A DNA stretch of 64,000 bases from CAYYKK01 sp964467935 (lineage in GTDB: Bacteria > Myxococcota_A > Polyangia > Polyangiales > Polyangiaceae), in NCBI GenBank assembly GCA_964467935.1, contig CAYYKK010000003.1:4058-68057 (forward strand). Direction: 5' to 3'. Shown here one piece after another: positions 24,590-33,930 of this stretch. The number at the start of each line of letters is the position of its first letter. The stretch's first letter is position 1. The notes below the pieces were generated by a model. It ran no database searches, was not told the origin of the DNA, and worked only from the letters and a program-made list of their open reading frames with translations. The translations under genes and the position numbers were made by a program.

Positions 24590-25675
24590 TCAGGGATCGC
24601 TCGGGCCGCGGGCGAGCCGCGATGGGCGCGCCGCGCGGTCTCGGCCGGCGAGCTGCCCGCAGGCGGCGCCCACGTCGCCCCCGCCCGAGTAGCGCAGGAT
24701 CGATCCGACACCGCGGGATCCGAGCGCGTCGCGGAAGCGCGCGAGCGCGACGGCGTCCTGTCGCACGAACCCGGCGCCATCGACGTGGTTGAAGGGGATG
24801 AGGCTGAGGCGCGGGCGGACGCCGTGCCGCTCGGTGAAGGCGAGGATCGCGTCGGCGAGCGCGTGCGCCGCGTCGTCTCCGTCGTTCTCTCCCGAGAGCA
24901 GCGTGTAAGCCCACATGGGGGAGTGACCCGAGGCGCTCGCGTGCTCGCCCACGGCCTCGAGCACCTCCTCGATGGGGTGCGTCCCGTCGATCGGCATGAG
25001 CCGCCGCCTCCGATCGATCCGCAGGTCGCCGAGCGAGAGACCGAGCCGCACCGATGGCAGCTCGCGCGCGAGGCGTCGAATGCCGGCGGGCAGGCCCGCC
25101 GTGCACACCGTGATGTTCCGCTGATCGATCGCGAGGGCCGAGGGCTCGCTCAAGATCCGGATCGCGTAGATCACGCGGTCGAGGTTCGCGAGCGGCTCGC
25201 CCATGCCTTGGAAGACGACGCCGTGCACGCGCGCGCCCTCGGGCAGCTCTCGCCTGACGACGCGCACCTGCTCGACGATCTCCCACGTCTCGAGGTTGCG
25301 CCTCAGCCCCATGCGGCCCGTCGCGCAGAAGGCGCAGGCGAGCGCGCAGCCGACCTGCGAGCTCACGCACACGCTGAAGCGACCCGCTCGCTCGAGCGGG
25401 ATGCGGACCGTCTCGACGGACTCGCCGTCGCCCGTGCGGAGCGCGTACTTCACGAAGGGATCGACCGCGCTCGCCATGCGCTCGGCGATCGTCAGCGAGG
25501 GCACGTGGCCGAGGGCGCGCGCCCGGTCGAGGGACACGCGCCGGATCGTCGCCGGCGCCTTGTCGGGGAGGCCTCCTTCGCGATGGACGTGCGAGACGAT
25601 GCGGCGCGCGGAGGGGAGATCGATCCCCGTCGCGGCGACGAGATCGTCGGGCAGCGTGGCCTGGAGCGGCAGCAC
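24590..25675 (-). CDS. rlmN: Dual-specificity 23S rRNA/tRNA adenine-C2 methyltransferase RlmN
   Basis: A radical SAM enzyme that methylates C2 of A2503 in 23S rRNA and A37 in some tRNAs. The cluster motif is CALACAFC (Cys110, 114, 117). Both catalytic cysteines of the family can be placed: Cys103, seven residues before the cluster, and Cys339 in GAACGQL near the C-terminus. VFQGMGEPLANLD is the RlmN signature. 361 residues, GTG start. It is convergent with the diguanylate cyclase gene, eight bases apart. Confidence 0.92.
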   Translation of the reverse strand: MLPLQATLPDDLVAATGIDLPSARRIVSHVHREGGLPDKAPATIRRVSLDRARALGHVPSLTIAERMASAVDPFVKYALRTGDGESVETVRIPLERAGRFSVCVSSQVGCALACAFCATGRMGLRRNLETWEIVEQVRVVRRELPEGARVHGVVFQGMGEPLANLDRVIYAIRILSEPSALAIDQRNITVCTAGLPAGIRRLARELPSVRLGLSLGDLRIDRRRRLMPIDGTHPIEEVLEAVGEHASASGHSPMWAYTLLSGENDGDDAAHALADAILAFTERHGVRPRLSLIPFNHVDGAGFVRQDAVALARFRDALGSRGVGSILRYSGGGDVGAACGQLAGRDRAARPSRLARGPSDP

Positions 25676-25752
25676 GAGACCCGTCTAGGCGACCCCCTCG
25701 CGGAGGGATAGGGGGTCGATCGGCGGCGCGCCCTTTTCGCGCGCCACGAGGT

Positions 25753-26760
25753 TCAACGCCCGAGCACTTGCTTGACGAGATCGGGGCGCTCGGTCTGGAG
25801 GATCTGGATCCCCTGCGTGAGGTAGGTCTGGTAGCCGCTCAGCTCGTGATCGACGCCCGCGAGCGCGTCGACGATGAACACGTCGGTGAACGGGCGCTGG
25901 TTCGCCGCGAGGACGGCGTGCACGAGCGCGTCGGTGGGGGTCGAGACCTCCACGATGATCGGTGGGTGCGCCTTGAAATGATCGAGCTTCGTCGCGAGCT
26001 CGGTCTCGTCGGCGACCCGGATCATGGTCAGGAGCTTCGGCTCGAGCGCCAGGGCTTGATCGATCTTGGCGTCGTCGGACGTGTCGAAGATGGCCCACTC
26101 GAGCGTGCCCGTCGTCTCGATCGCCTGGACGAGGAGATCGACCCGATCCGTCTTGTTCGCGTCGACGAGCACGTGGATCTGCCCCTTGGCCGCGGCCAGG
26201 ATCTCCTCGAGGGTGGCGATGTGCTCGCACGAGAAATCGCCGGGGAAGCGGTCGACCCTGAGCTTGAGCGCGCGGATCTCTTCGAGCGTCATGTCGGCCA
26301 CGTTGCCCGTGCCGTAGGTCACGCGCGACACGTCGGTGTCGTGGACGTTGACGAGGTAACCGTCCTTCGTGGGACGCGGGTCCGTCTCGTCGAACTCGAT
26401 CCCGAACGCGATCGCCGCGCGAACGGCGCTGACGGTGTCCTCGGGCGCCACGATCCCGAGATCGCCGCCGGCGCCGCGGTGACCGGAGATCATCTTGGTC
26501 AGGCAGCCGACGTCGGCGATGCACGCCGGCGGGACCGGGCTCGTCCGCACGGGAGGGGTCTTGGCGGTGCAATCGAAGAGGCTCGGATCGAGCACCGGCG
26601 CGCTTCCTCCACCGCCCGTGCCCGTGCTGGAGGAGCTCGTGGTGGTCGTGGTCGCGCCGTCGCCCTTGGCGTCGCAGCCGGCGCCCGAGGCGGCGAGCGC
26701 CGCGGCGCCGACGAGGGCCGCTGCAAGGGAGACTCGGGCGGCGAAGTGATCCGAAGGCAT
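25753..26760 (-). CDS. Glycerophosphodiester phosphodiesterase lipoprotein
   Basis: Hydrolyses glycerophosphodiesters to glycerol-3-phosphate and an alcohol, or acts on a related envelope phosphodiester. It is a 335-residue lipoprotein (signal, Cys29) with a Thr/Ser/Gly linker. The catalytic TIM-barrel motifs are SGHRGAGG (His94), APEDT (Glu107) and FDETDPRPTKDGYLVNVHD (including His140). Cysteines at 64, 80 and 86 may form extracytoplasmic disulphides. It is monocistronic and divergent from the FadL-like operon. Confidence 0.86.
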   Translation of the reverse strand: MPSDHFAARVSLAAALVGAAALAASGAGCDAKGDGATTTTTSSSSTGTGGGGSAPVLDPSLFDCTAKTPPVRTSPVPPACIADVGCLTKMISGHRGAGGDLGIVAPEDTVSAVRAAIAFGIEFDETDPRPTKDGYLVNVHDTDVSRVTYGTGNVADMTLEEIRALKLRVDRFPGDFSCEHIATLEEILAAAKGQIHVLVDANKTDRVDLLVQAIETTGTLEWAIFDTSDDAKIDQALALEPKLLTMIRVADETELATKLDHFKAHPPIIVEVSTPTDALVHAVLAANQRPFTDVFIVDALAGVDHELSGYQTYLTQGIQILQTERPDLVKQVLGR

Positions 26761-26843
26761 TCGGAGAGACTATCAGTCGGCGTGGCGCGCGCCTCGCGGA
26801 ACTCGCTCGACGGGGGCCGCCGTTCTCGGTTTAGGATGGCCGC

Positions 26844-28199
26844 ATGCCTCGACCCGGGGGGAAGAGCGCGGTCGCGATCGGGGCTCGGTGGCTCGTCGCG
26901 CTCGCGGCGATCGGCGCCTCGCCGAAGCTTTCGTCTGCGTCGCCGGAAGACATCTTCGGGTTCGGCGCGCGCTCGGCGGCGCTCGGGTCGACGGGCGCCG
27001 CGTCGGCCGAGGGATACGAAGCGGTCTACGCGAATCCAGCGCTGCTCACGTACGCGCACGACACCAAGCTCACGCTCGGCATGATGGGGGCGGACTTCGA
27101 GCTCTCGACGCGGCACGCGGGCACGTCCACCCGCGCGCGCGAAGATCGCCTGCTCGGCTCGCTCATCGGCGCCACGCTGCCCATCCCGCTCGGCGGCGTG
27201 ATGAAGGATCGTCTCACGCTCGGCTTCGGCTTCTTCACGCCGTTCAACTTGATCGTCCGCGGCCACATCCTCTACCCGGAGACGCCCCAGTTCCTCCTGC
27301 CGGATCGGTCTCAGAGCGTGGCGGTCCAGGCAGGGCTCGGCGTCGATCTCTCGTGGTGGGACGGCCGACGAAGGAGCGAAGGCCTCCACGTCGGGGGCGG
27401 CTTCGCGGCGCTGGCGGCGCTCGCGGGCGACGTGCTCGTCGGCGTGGACGGCACCGGCAAGATCGGCTCGTCGGTCTCCGACTCCTTGATCGCAGCGTAC
27501 GCGCCGACCGTGGGAGCGAGCATGGACATCGCTCGCGGCTGGCGCGTCGGTGCCACGTTCCGCGGCGCTCTCGTCGGTCGATTCGACGTTCAAATCGTGG
27601 TCAAGGATCTCGGCGCCATCACCGTCCCGCCGCTCCAGATCTCCGGCGTGGCGCAGTACGATCCGTGGCAGATCCAGACCGAGCTCGCGCGCACGATGGG
27701 GCCTCTGCGCGGCGCGATCTCTCTCACGTACAAGCACTGGTCGGCTTATCCCGGCCCGCCGGAGGCGACGGTGCGTTGCCCGACGGACCCCGACACGGGC
27801 AAGGTCGATCCGTGCGGCGCTTTGGTGCCGCCCGCGCCGCACTACCACGACACGGTCGTGCCGCGGCTCGGCCTCGAGTACGAGATCGATCCGCGACCCG
27901 GCGTCGCGATGCGCGTCCGCGGTGGGTATGCGTTCGAGCCCACCCCGTCGCCGAAGCAGAGGCGCGAGCCCAACCTCTTCGACGAGTCGCGGAGCGTCGT
28001 GACCTTCGGCTATGGGCTCGCCGTCGCGCCGCCGATCCTCACGGGGCTCGACATCGATTTCTTCGGTCAGGTGCACGTCCTCCACGGGCGTGACCACGTG
28101 AAGGACGCCTCCGTCGCGCCCGACAACCCCGGCGCGCCGGTGACGTCGACGTCGGGCTTCGTCCTTTCGGGCGGCACGCAGGTGGGAGTGGCCTTCTGA
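26844..28199 (+). CDS. FadL/OmpP1-type outer-membrane protein 1
   Basis: A 451-residue protein with a signal peptide and the FadL/TodX family start EDIFGFGARSAALGSTGAAS, followed by YEAVYANPALLTY, where the NPA motif marks the N-terminal plug. The rest alternates amphipathic strands consistent with a beta-barrel that ends in the aromatic GVAF. FadL proteins pass hydrophobic compounds across the outer membrane. It is the first gene of a coupled trio: its TGA overlaps the ATG of the second FadL-like gene by one base. Confidence 0.85.
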   Translation: MPRPGGKSAVAIGARWLVALAAIGASPKLSSASPEDIFGFGARSAALGSTGAASAEGYEAVYANPALLTYAHDTKLTLGMMGADFELSTRHAGTSTRAREDRLLGSLIGATLPIPLGGVMKDRLTLGFGFFTPFNLIVRGHILYPETPQFLLPDRSQSVAVQAGLGVDLSWWDGRRRSEGLHVGGGFAALAALAGDVLVGVDGTGKIGSSVSDSLIAAYAPTVGASMDIARGWRVGATFRGALVGRFDVQIVVKDLGAITVPPLQISGVAQYDPWQIQTELARTMGPLRGAISLTYKHWSAYPGPPEATVRCPTDPDTGKVDPCGALVPPAPHYHDTVVPRLGLEYEIDPRPGVAMRVRGGYAFEPTPSPKQRREPNLFDESRSVVTFGYGLAVAPPILTGLDIDFFGQVHVLHGRDHVKDASVAPDNPGAPVTSTSGFVLSGGTQVGVAF

Positions 28200-29548
28200 T
28201 GGCGCGTCGGGCTCGCGAAGGCGCGCGATGGGTCGGGATCGCGGCGGCGATCCTGGCGGGGCTCGCCGTCGGCGCCCGCGAGGCGAGGGCGCACGAGCCT
28301 TGGGCGTTCGGGTTCGGCTCGCGCGCGTCCGCGATGGGCGGGGCCGTCTCCGCCGACGCGACGGACTTCTCTGCCAATTACTACAACCCCGCTGGCCTCG
28401 CGGGCGACACCGGGCTGCGCCTCGCGCTCGGCTATACCTACAATTGGCAGAACCTACGCATCCAAGGCAAGGACAGCGGCGTCGACGCGGTGCGTGGCTT
28501 GGTCTTCGGCTTCGCCGCGGGGGGCAAGTTAGGGGGTATTCCGATCGCCCTCGGGATCGCGACGCACTTGCCGGATCAAGGCATTTCCCGCGTCACCGCG
28601 CTCCGAGAGGGAGTCGTGCGATGGGAGCTCTACGACAGCCGCGCCTCGGTGCTCTATCTCACGACGAACATCGCGATTCGACCGGTTCCCTTCCTCGAGC
28701 TCGGCGGCGGAATCTCCTTTCTCGCCGCGACGCACGGGCGATTCGAGGTCACCGGCACCGCCGACGTCCTCACCCCGTTCAACTCGAAGCTCCGGCACGA
28801 GGTGGACGCCGACCTCACGAGCGTCCGCTATCCGGAGGCGGGAGTCCGATTCCACCTCGGCGACCGGGCGCAGCTCGCGTTGGTGTATCGGCACGAGACC
28901 AAGCTCGATCTCGAGCTCTCCGCGCTCCTGCGCGGGAATGTGGATTTCGCAGGCATCCAAGTGCCCATTCTCTACACGTTGTCGTCGAAGACCGTAGCGG
29001 CTTATCTCCCCGCGCAGCTCGTCGTCGGGACCAGCTTCAAGGTCGTTCGTGGGCTGTCGGTCAATGCCGATCTCACGTACGTGCATTGGTCGGGCTACGC
29101 GAGCCCGACGGCGCGGACCGCCGCGAAGCTCACGGCGACGCCCCCGCCCGGGATCGATCTCGAGCTCCCCACCGAGATCAAGCCCACGGAGCCCATCGCG
29201 CCGAGGTTCATCGATCGGGTGGTGCCGCGCCTCGGCGTCGAATGGGTGCTCCCGTGGCCGCGCGTCGTCCGGCCGACGCTGCGCGCTGGCTACGTGTTCG
29301 AGAAGTCGCCCGTCCCGCCGCAGACGGGCGTCACCAACTACGTCGACGCGGACCGACATACGCTCTCGTTCGGCGCGGGCATCGAGCTCGACGCGGCACC
29401 GCATCCGAGCCTCGACGTCCACTTTCTCCATTCGTGGCTCCCCGAGCGCGTGACGCTCAAGTCGAGCCCGGCCGACCCTGTCGGCGACTATCACCAGAGC
29501 GGGACGATGATTGGTCTCGGCGCGACGCTGGGAGCGAGCTTCCGATGA
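28199..29548 (+). CDS. FadL/OmpP1-type outer-membrane protein 2
   Basis: A 449-residue paralogue of the preceding protein: signal peptide ending in ARAHEPW, then FGFGSRASAMGGAVSADATD and NYYNPAGLA (NPA plug motif), and a predicted 14-strand barrel ending in GASFR. Several stretches use fewer G/C-ending codons than the neighbours. It overlaps the flanking genes at both ends (TGATG and ATGA), so three proteins are made from one coupled message. Two paralogous barrels could differ in substrate or form a hetero-assembly; this is inference. Confidence 0.85.
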   Translation: MARRAREGARWVGIAAAILAGLAVGAREARAHEPWAFGFGSRASAMGGAVSADATDFSANYYNPAGLAGDTGLRLALGYTYNWQNLRIQGKDSGVDAVRGLVFGFAAGGKLGGIPIALGIATHLPDQGISRVTALREGVVRWELYDSRASVLYLTTNIAIRPVPFLELGGGISFLAATHGRFEVTGTADVLTPFNSKLRHEVDADLTSVRYPEAGVRFHLGDRAQLALVYRHETKLDLELSALLRGNVDFAGIQVPILYTLSSKTVAAYLPAQLVVGTSFKVVRGLSVNADLTYVHWSGYASPTARTAAKLTATPPPGIDLELPTEIKPTEPIAPRFIDRVVPRLGVEWVLPWPRVVRPTLRAGYVFEKSPVPPQTGVTNYVDADRHTLSFGAGIELDAAPHPSLDVHFLHSWLPERVTLKSSPADPVGDYHQSGTMIGLGATLGASFR

Positions 29549-30591
29549 GGGCCACGCTCGCGCTCGCCGTGGCGACCCTGGCCGGTTGCGCGACCCTCGC
29601 CGACGGGCACGCAGGGCTCGACCACCCCCCCTCGGCTCGAACGGGCCCGTTTCGCATCTTGCAGCCCGGGGAGATCGGGCAAGGTCGGCCCGCTCCCTTC
29701 GCCATGGACGACGGCAAGTCTTTCTACCGCGATCCGTCGGTGATCGATCTCGACGACGATCCCTCGACCTTCCACGTCGCGGGCTATTTCGCGGCGAACA
29801 CGATGACGCCGCGCGAGGCGCCGCCGGACCGAATCGTTCGCTTCGAGGCGATCGATGGACGGAGCTTCGATCCGTCCGGCACCGACGTGCTGACGGCGAC
29901 GCTCGACTGGGAGGGCGGGACGGTGGGCGCTCCCGCGGTGGTCGTGCGCGGCCGAGAGGTGCTCCTCTATTACGCGGGCGCCGGCGGCATCGGGCTCGCG
30001 CGCAGCATGGACGGCCTCCGCTTCGACAAGCTGGCTTCGCCGGTGCTCTCCGAAGGGTTCGTGGGCTGGGCCAGCGGCGCGCCGAGGAGCCCGGGCGTCG
30101 CCGTCCTCCCCGACGGGTCGATGCGGCTCTTCTACGAGGCGGACTCGGCGAGCGGGCTCGCGATCGGCGAGGCGCGCTCGACGGACGGCGTCGCGTGGGA
30201 GCCCGTCGACGACGGTCCGTCGATCCGCGCAGGGACGGCGCTCGACCAGGCGGGGGCGGGCTCGCCCTTCGCGCTCGTGCGCACGTCGGATGAGGGCCGC
30301 GCGATCCTCGACGTGTACTACACGGCGATCGGGGCCGACGGCGGGCACGCGGTCGGGCTCGCGTCTCGCTTCCTCGACGGCGCGCACGCCGACGATCCGC
30401 TCACGAAGAGCACCTCGTCGATGCTCACGCCGAGCCCGAAGCTCCTCTTGCGCGAGCCCTGCGTCGTTCGCTTCTCGAGCCTGAGCTTCCTCTTCGCGAC
30501 GGAGAACGCGTCGAAGACCTCGGCCGATCCTGCGGTCATCGCCGCCGTGGCGCCGGCGCTCGTGGATCTTCCTCCGGCGCTTCCGCGGTGA
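29545..30591 (+). CDS. Beta-propeller lipoprotein, glycosidase family 32/43-like
   Basis: A 348-residue predicted lipoprotein (signal MRATLALAVATLAGC, Cys15). The mature part has repeated strand-turn units such as FYRDPSVIDLDDDPSTFHVA, VLLYYAGAGGIGLARSMDG, MRLFYEADSASGLAIGEARS and LDVYYTAIGADGGHAVGLAS. These resemble blades of five-bladed GH32/GH43-type propellers, but I cannot confirm the three catalytic acids. It is co-translated with the two FadL-like barrels and may cap or feed them. Its last 56 bases overlap the end of the convergent gene on the other strand. Confidence 0.68.
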   Translation: MRATLALAVATLAGCATLADGHAGLDHPPSARTGPFRILQPGEIGQGRPAPFAMDDGKSFYRDPSVIDLDDDPSTFHVAGYFAANTMTPREAPPDRIVRFEAIDGRSFDPSGTDVLTATLDWEGGTVGAPAVVVRGREVLLYYAGAGGIGLARSMDGLRFDKLASPVLSEGFVGWASGAPRSPGVAVLPDGSMRLFYEADSASGLAIGEARSTDGVAWEPVDDGPSIRAGTALDQAGAGSPFALVRTSDEGRAILDVYYTAIGADGGHAVGLASRFLDGAHADDPLTKSTSSMLTPSPKLLLREPCVVRFSSLSFLFATENASKTSADPAVIAAVAPALVDLPPALPR

Positions 30592-31741
30592 TCGCCGCGG
30601 GGATCTCCGCGTCGGAGCGCTCCTCGATGGTGGCGCCGACGAGGACGCGAGGCTCGAAGACGGGGAGCGCAGCGGGGCGCGGGAAGGTGTTCGGGTACGA
30701 AGAGAGCCGCGGCGGCTCCACGGACGCGCTCGCTGCCTCGCCCTCCGACGCGACGAGCACGTGCGCGCTCGCCACCGGCAGGATGGGGCGGAAGAACAGG
30801 TACGTGCCCGGGACGACGAGCAGCGCGCGAAACGCGGCGATCCCGAAGAGCTCGTAAGGGTGCGCCTCGAGCTCGCGCGCCGGCGCGAACAGGCCTGCGG
30901 ACACGTTGCGCCAGACGATGACGTAGAGACGCGGCAGGCCGAGTCGTCCGAGCAGCGTGCCCTGCGTCGCGCGATCGGCGAACCGCATGAACCATGGGTC
31001 GCGCGCGCCCGGCGCGCCCTCGGTCCTCCACGCGAAGCCCGTGCGACCCGCGGTGAAGACGCCGATCCAGTAGGTCGTCCACGCGACGCCGAGCAGCGGC
31101 GAGAGCACCTTGCCTGCGAACGGCGTCAGCGACGCGAGGTAGACGATCGGGAGGCCGATCGCGATGACCACGAAGCCGCGTGCCTTCCGGAAGAGCTTTC
31201 GTCGCAGCCACGCGAGGTCGAGCCGGACGCGCGGTCGGCGCTCGGGATCCTCCGGGGGAGCGCCGCTGCGGAGGCTCGCCTCGCGCCCCAGCTGATCGTG
31301 GTAGTCGCGCGAAAGCGCCACGACGATCCACTCGATCACTCCGAGGGTCGCCCAGAACGCGGAGAGGACGGCGATGAGGCGAGCGAGCCCGGCGCCGAAG
31401 CCCGATCCCACGTCGGCGCGCGACTTGCCCAGGGCGGCCACGCACACGCCGACGACGAGGATGATCGCGAGCTGCGTGAGCAGCACACGCAGGTAGCGTC
31501 GGCGTGCCGCGGGATCGGCCAAGAGCGCGCGCAGGATCCTCGCGGGCAGGCCGAAGCCGTAGAGGAACCGACGGAGGCGTGCCTCCTCGGGCGGGCGGGC
31601 GATCACGGGCGCCTTGAGCTCGGCGATGCCGAGGCGCACCTCGGCGAGCGGCACGCTCGCGCGCTCCTTCAGCGTGGTCGCGACGGGGAGCAGCGAGGCG
31701 CGGAGCCCGCTCGGCGAGGGACGGTCGCCCCCTGCGCTCAT
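30536..31741 (-). CDS. Polytopic membrane protein of unknown function
   Basis: A 401-residue protein with about six hydrophobic segments, e.g. LLTQLAIILVVGVCVAALG, FWATLGVIEWIVVAL, GFVVIAIGLPIVYLASL and FRALLVVPGTYLFFRPILPV, and a Pro/Glu-rich C-terminus. The family is not recognised; the helix pattern is loosely like EI24/CysZ-type proteins. ATG31741 overlaps the stop of the upstream methyltransferase-glycosyltransferase gene (ATGA), so it is probably the last gene of the glycan run. The 3' end overlaps the opposing lipoprotein gene. Confidence 0.65.
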   Translation of the reverse strand: MSAGGDRPSPSGLRASLLPVATTLKERASVPLAEVRLGIAELKAPVIARPPEEARLRRFLYGFGLPARILRALLADPAARRRYLRVLLTQLAIILVVGVCVAALGKSRADVGSGFGAGLARLIAVLSAFWATLGVIEWIVVALSRDYHDQLGREASLRSGAPPEDPERRPRVRLDLAWLRRKLFRKARGFVVIAIGLPIVYLASLTPFAGKVLSPLLGVAWTTYWIGVFTAGRTGFAWRTEGAPGARDPWFMRFADRATQGTLLGRLGLPRLYVIVWRNVSAGLFAPARELEAHPYELFGIAAFRALLVVPGTYLFFRPILPVASAHVLVASEGEAASASVEPPRLSSYPNTFPRPAALPVFEPRVLVGATIEERSDAEIPAAITAEAPEEDPRAPAPRRR

Positions 31742-33201
31742 CTCAGCTCGAACGCGCGCCCGCCGCGGTCGCCGACGCCGAGCGTGCGCGCGAGCCGCAC
31801 GAAGGTCCACACCGTGCCGGCGAGCTTGCGGAGCTTCGACGCGCCCACGCGCTCATCGTACTCGATCGGAAGCTCCACCACGCGGTAGCCGCATTTGGCC
31901 GGCCAGAGCAGCGTGTCGATCGGCAGGGCGTCCCCCTCGCCGTCGAAGTCGAAGGCGCGGATCACGCTCGACCGATAGGCGCGCATCCCGCTGTGGACGT
32001 CGCTCGTGGGCACGCCGTGGAGGGCGTGGGCCATCGCGGCGAACGATCGGTTGGCGAGGTAGTTGGGCACCGGCATCGCCTGCGGCCGCTCCCGCGTGCG
32101 CGCGCCGTTGACCACGTCGACGCCCTCCTCTTCGAGCAGTCGACGAAAGAGCGGGATGCTCCGCGTCGGATAGGTGAAGTCGCAGTCGAGGTAGATCAGG
32201 GCCTCGCTCTGCTCGGCTGCGGAGTACATCAGCATCTCCATCGCAGGACCGTGGCCGCGCGGCGGCACCTGCCGGAGCACGCGGGCGCCGAGGCGCGCCG
32301 CGATCTCGGGGGTCTTGTCCTTGGTGGAGCTGTCGACGCAGAGGATCTTCGCGTCGGGTGCGACCGCGCGGATCTCGCCGATCATCTTCTCGATCGAGTC
32401 CTCCTCATCCATCGTGAGCATGCCGACGGTGAGCGAGAGCTTTCGGGGGCGCGGCTTCTTGCGCGCGACGACGACGTTCTGGAACGCGAAGAGGCCGGGC
32501 GCGCGGTTCGCGACGAGGTCTTCGACGGGGCGCACGAGCCCCTGGTAGGCCTTGTAGGGGAGCGACTCCATGAGCGCCGTGGGGCTCGGCGCGCCGCTCG
32601 CGGGGAGGCTCGGGCGCGAGGCGCTCATCGCCTCGAGCACGAGGCCCTTGGCCGCGCGCACGAGCATCGGGTTCTGCGCGAGCCGCATCACCTCGAGCCC
32701 GGCCTCTTCCACGAGGCGAACGGCCGAGCGCTGCGTGAAGAATCGGAGGTGGGTGTCGTCGAGGATCCCGCTCGGCGGGGAGTCGAAGCGACCGGCCTGG
32801 AGCCCGCGCCGCACGGTCCACGCGGCGACGTTGGGCAGATAGACGACGACGTGCCCCTCCTCGTCGAGGAAGCGCGAGAGCCGCTCGAGCGCCGCGCGCG
32901 GATCCTTCGTGTGCTCGAGGACGTCCCCGAGGAGCATCAGATCGAACCTTCGATCGCCGAGGCCACGGTCGCACGACACGTCGCTCTCGATGTCGACGTC
33001 GAGCACCTCGTGCAGCCGCTTCTCCGCCTCTCGTCGGGAGCTCGGGACGATCTCGATCCCGGTGACGTGCGCCCCTCGGCGCCGCGCCATCTCACCGTTC
33101 AGCCCGATGCCGCAGCCGACGTCGAGCACGCGCGACGGGCGCCCGATCGCCTCGCAGAGGGCTCTGTTGCGCTCTTCGACCACGTACTTGACGTCGCTCA
33201 C
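31738..33201 (-). CDS. Fused SAM methyltransferase and family 2 glycosyltransferase
   Basis: A 487-residue two-domain protein. Residues 1-240 are a class I methyltransferase with VLDVGCGIGLNG (motif I) and DLMLLGDVLEH (motif post I/II). Residues 250-487 are a GT-A glycosyltransferase of the dolichyl-phosphate-mannose synthase type: LSLTVGMLTMDEEDSIEKMI, LCVDSSTKDKT, and the metal-binding IYLDCDFTYP, ending in a Lys/Arg-rich helical segment. It likely transfers a sugar to a lipid carrier or glycan that is also methylated. The GTG start lies one base after the transaldolase stop; the next gene overlaps its end. Confidence 0.86.
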   Translation of the reverse strand: MSDVKYVVEERNRALCEAIGRPSRVLDVGCGIGLNGEMARRRGAHVTGIEIVPSSRREAEKRLHEVLDVDIESDVSCDRGLGDRRFDLMLLGDVLEHTKDPRAALERLSRFLDEEGHVVVYLPNVAAWTVRRGLQAGRFDSPPSGILDDTHLRFFTQRSAVRLVEEAGLEVMRLAQNPMLVRAAKGLVLEAMSASRPSLPASGAPSPTALMESLPYKAYQGLVRPVEDLVANRAPGLFAFQNVVVARKKPRPRKLSLTVGMLTMDEEDSIEKMIGEIRAVAPDAKILCVDSSTKDKTPEIAARLGARVLRQVPPRGHGPAMEMLMYSAAEQSEALIYLDCDFTYPTRSIPLFRRLLEEEGVDVVNGARTRERPQAMPVPNYLANRSFAAMAHALHGVPTSDVHSGMRAYRSSVIRAFDFDGEGDALPIDTLLWPAKCGYRVVELPIEYDERVGASKLRKLAGTVWTFVRLARTLGVGDRGGRAFELR

Positions 33202-33202
33202 G

Positions 33203-33853
33203 TCACTCGCTCTTCCGGTTCGCCCAGGCGTCGTTGAACTCGCGGATCGTCTCGTCGGTCTTCGGGTTGTGGAGCATCTTGCGCAAGATGGGGACCGGCA
33301 CGGTGACGACGTGCGCGCCGGCCGAGAGCGACTCGTTGACGTCGACGACGTGGCGGATGGAGCCGACGATGAGCTCCGCCTCGAGCCCCTCGCGGTCGAG
33401 CTGCTCGCGGGTGTCGGCGATGACCGGGCGGACGTCGTAGCCCATGTCGCGCACGCGGCCGCTGAAGATCGAGACGTAGCGCGCGCCGGCGAGCGCGCCG
33501 AGGTACGCCTGGTTGAAGCTCATGCAGCACGTCACGTTCGTGCGCGCTCCCTGGTCGACGAGCCGCTTCGTGACGCGCAGGCCGACCTCGGAGAACGGGA
33601 CCTTCACGACGACGCGGCGCTCGTCGAGCGCGACGTACCCGGCCGCCTCCGCGAGCATCTCCGCCTCGTTCGTCGCGAGCAGCTCGACCGACACCGGGCC
33701 GCGCGACGCGGCGAGGATCTCGCGCAGCCGCGGCTCGAGCTCGACGACGCCGGAGCGCGCGAGGAGGAGCGGGTTCGTGGTGACGCCGGATACGACGCCC
33801 CAAGCGAAGATCGCCTCGATTTCCTGCGGGTCGGAGCTGTCGACGAAGAGCAT
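33203..33853 (-). CDS. Small transaldolase / fructose-6-phosphate aldolase family
   Basis: A 216-residue TIM-barrel aldolase, the short TalC/Fsa type. It begins MLFVDSSDPQEIEAIFAWGV with the family motif GVTTNPLLL; the Schiff-base Lys lies in VVKVPFSEVG, and GRVRDMGYD and GSIRHV complete the site. It could interconvert sedoheptulose-7-phosphate with other sugar phosphates, which is the entry metabolite for the heptose genes next to it. That role is inferred from position. Confidence 0.88.
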   Translation of the reverse strand: MLFVDSSDPQEIEAIFAWGVVSGVTTNPLLLARSGVVELEPRLREILAASRGPVSVELLATNEAEMLAEAAGYVALDERRVVVKVPFSEVGLRVTKRLVDQGARTNVTCCMSFNQAYLGALAGARYVSIFSGRVRDMGYDVRPVIADTREQLDREGLEAELIVGSIRHVVDVNESLSAGAHVVTVPVPILRKMLHNPKTDETIREFNDAWANRKSE

Positions 33854-33930
33854 GCGGCGGCGAACGATTACTACGTCCCGCGCCCGATTCACAGCCGTTG
33901 TCGAGGGGTGCGGTCCGAAGGCTCCGGCGG

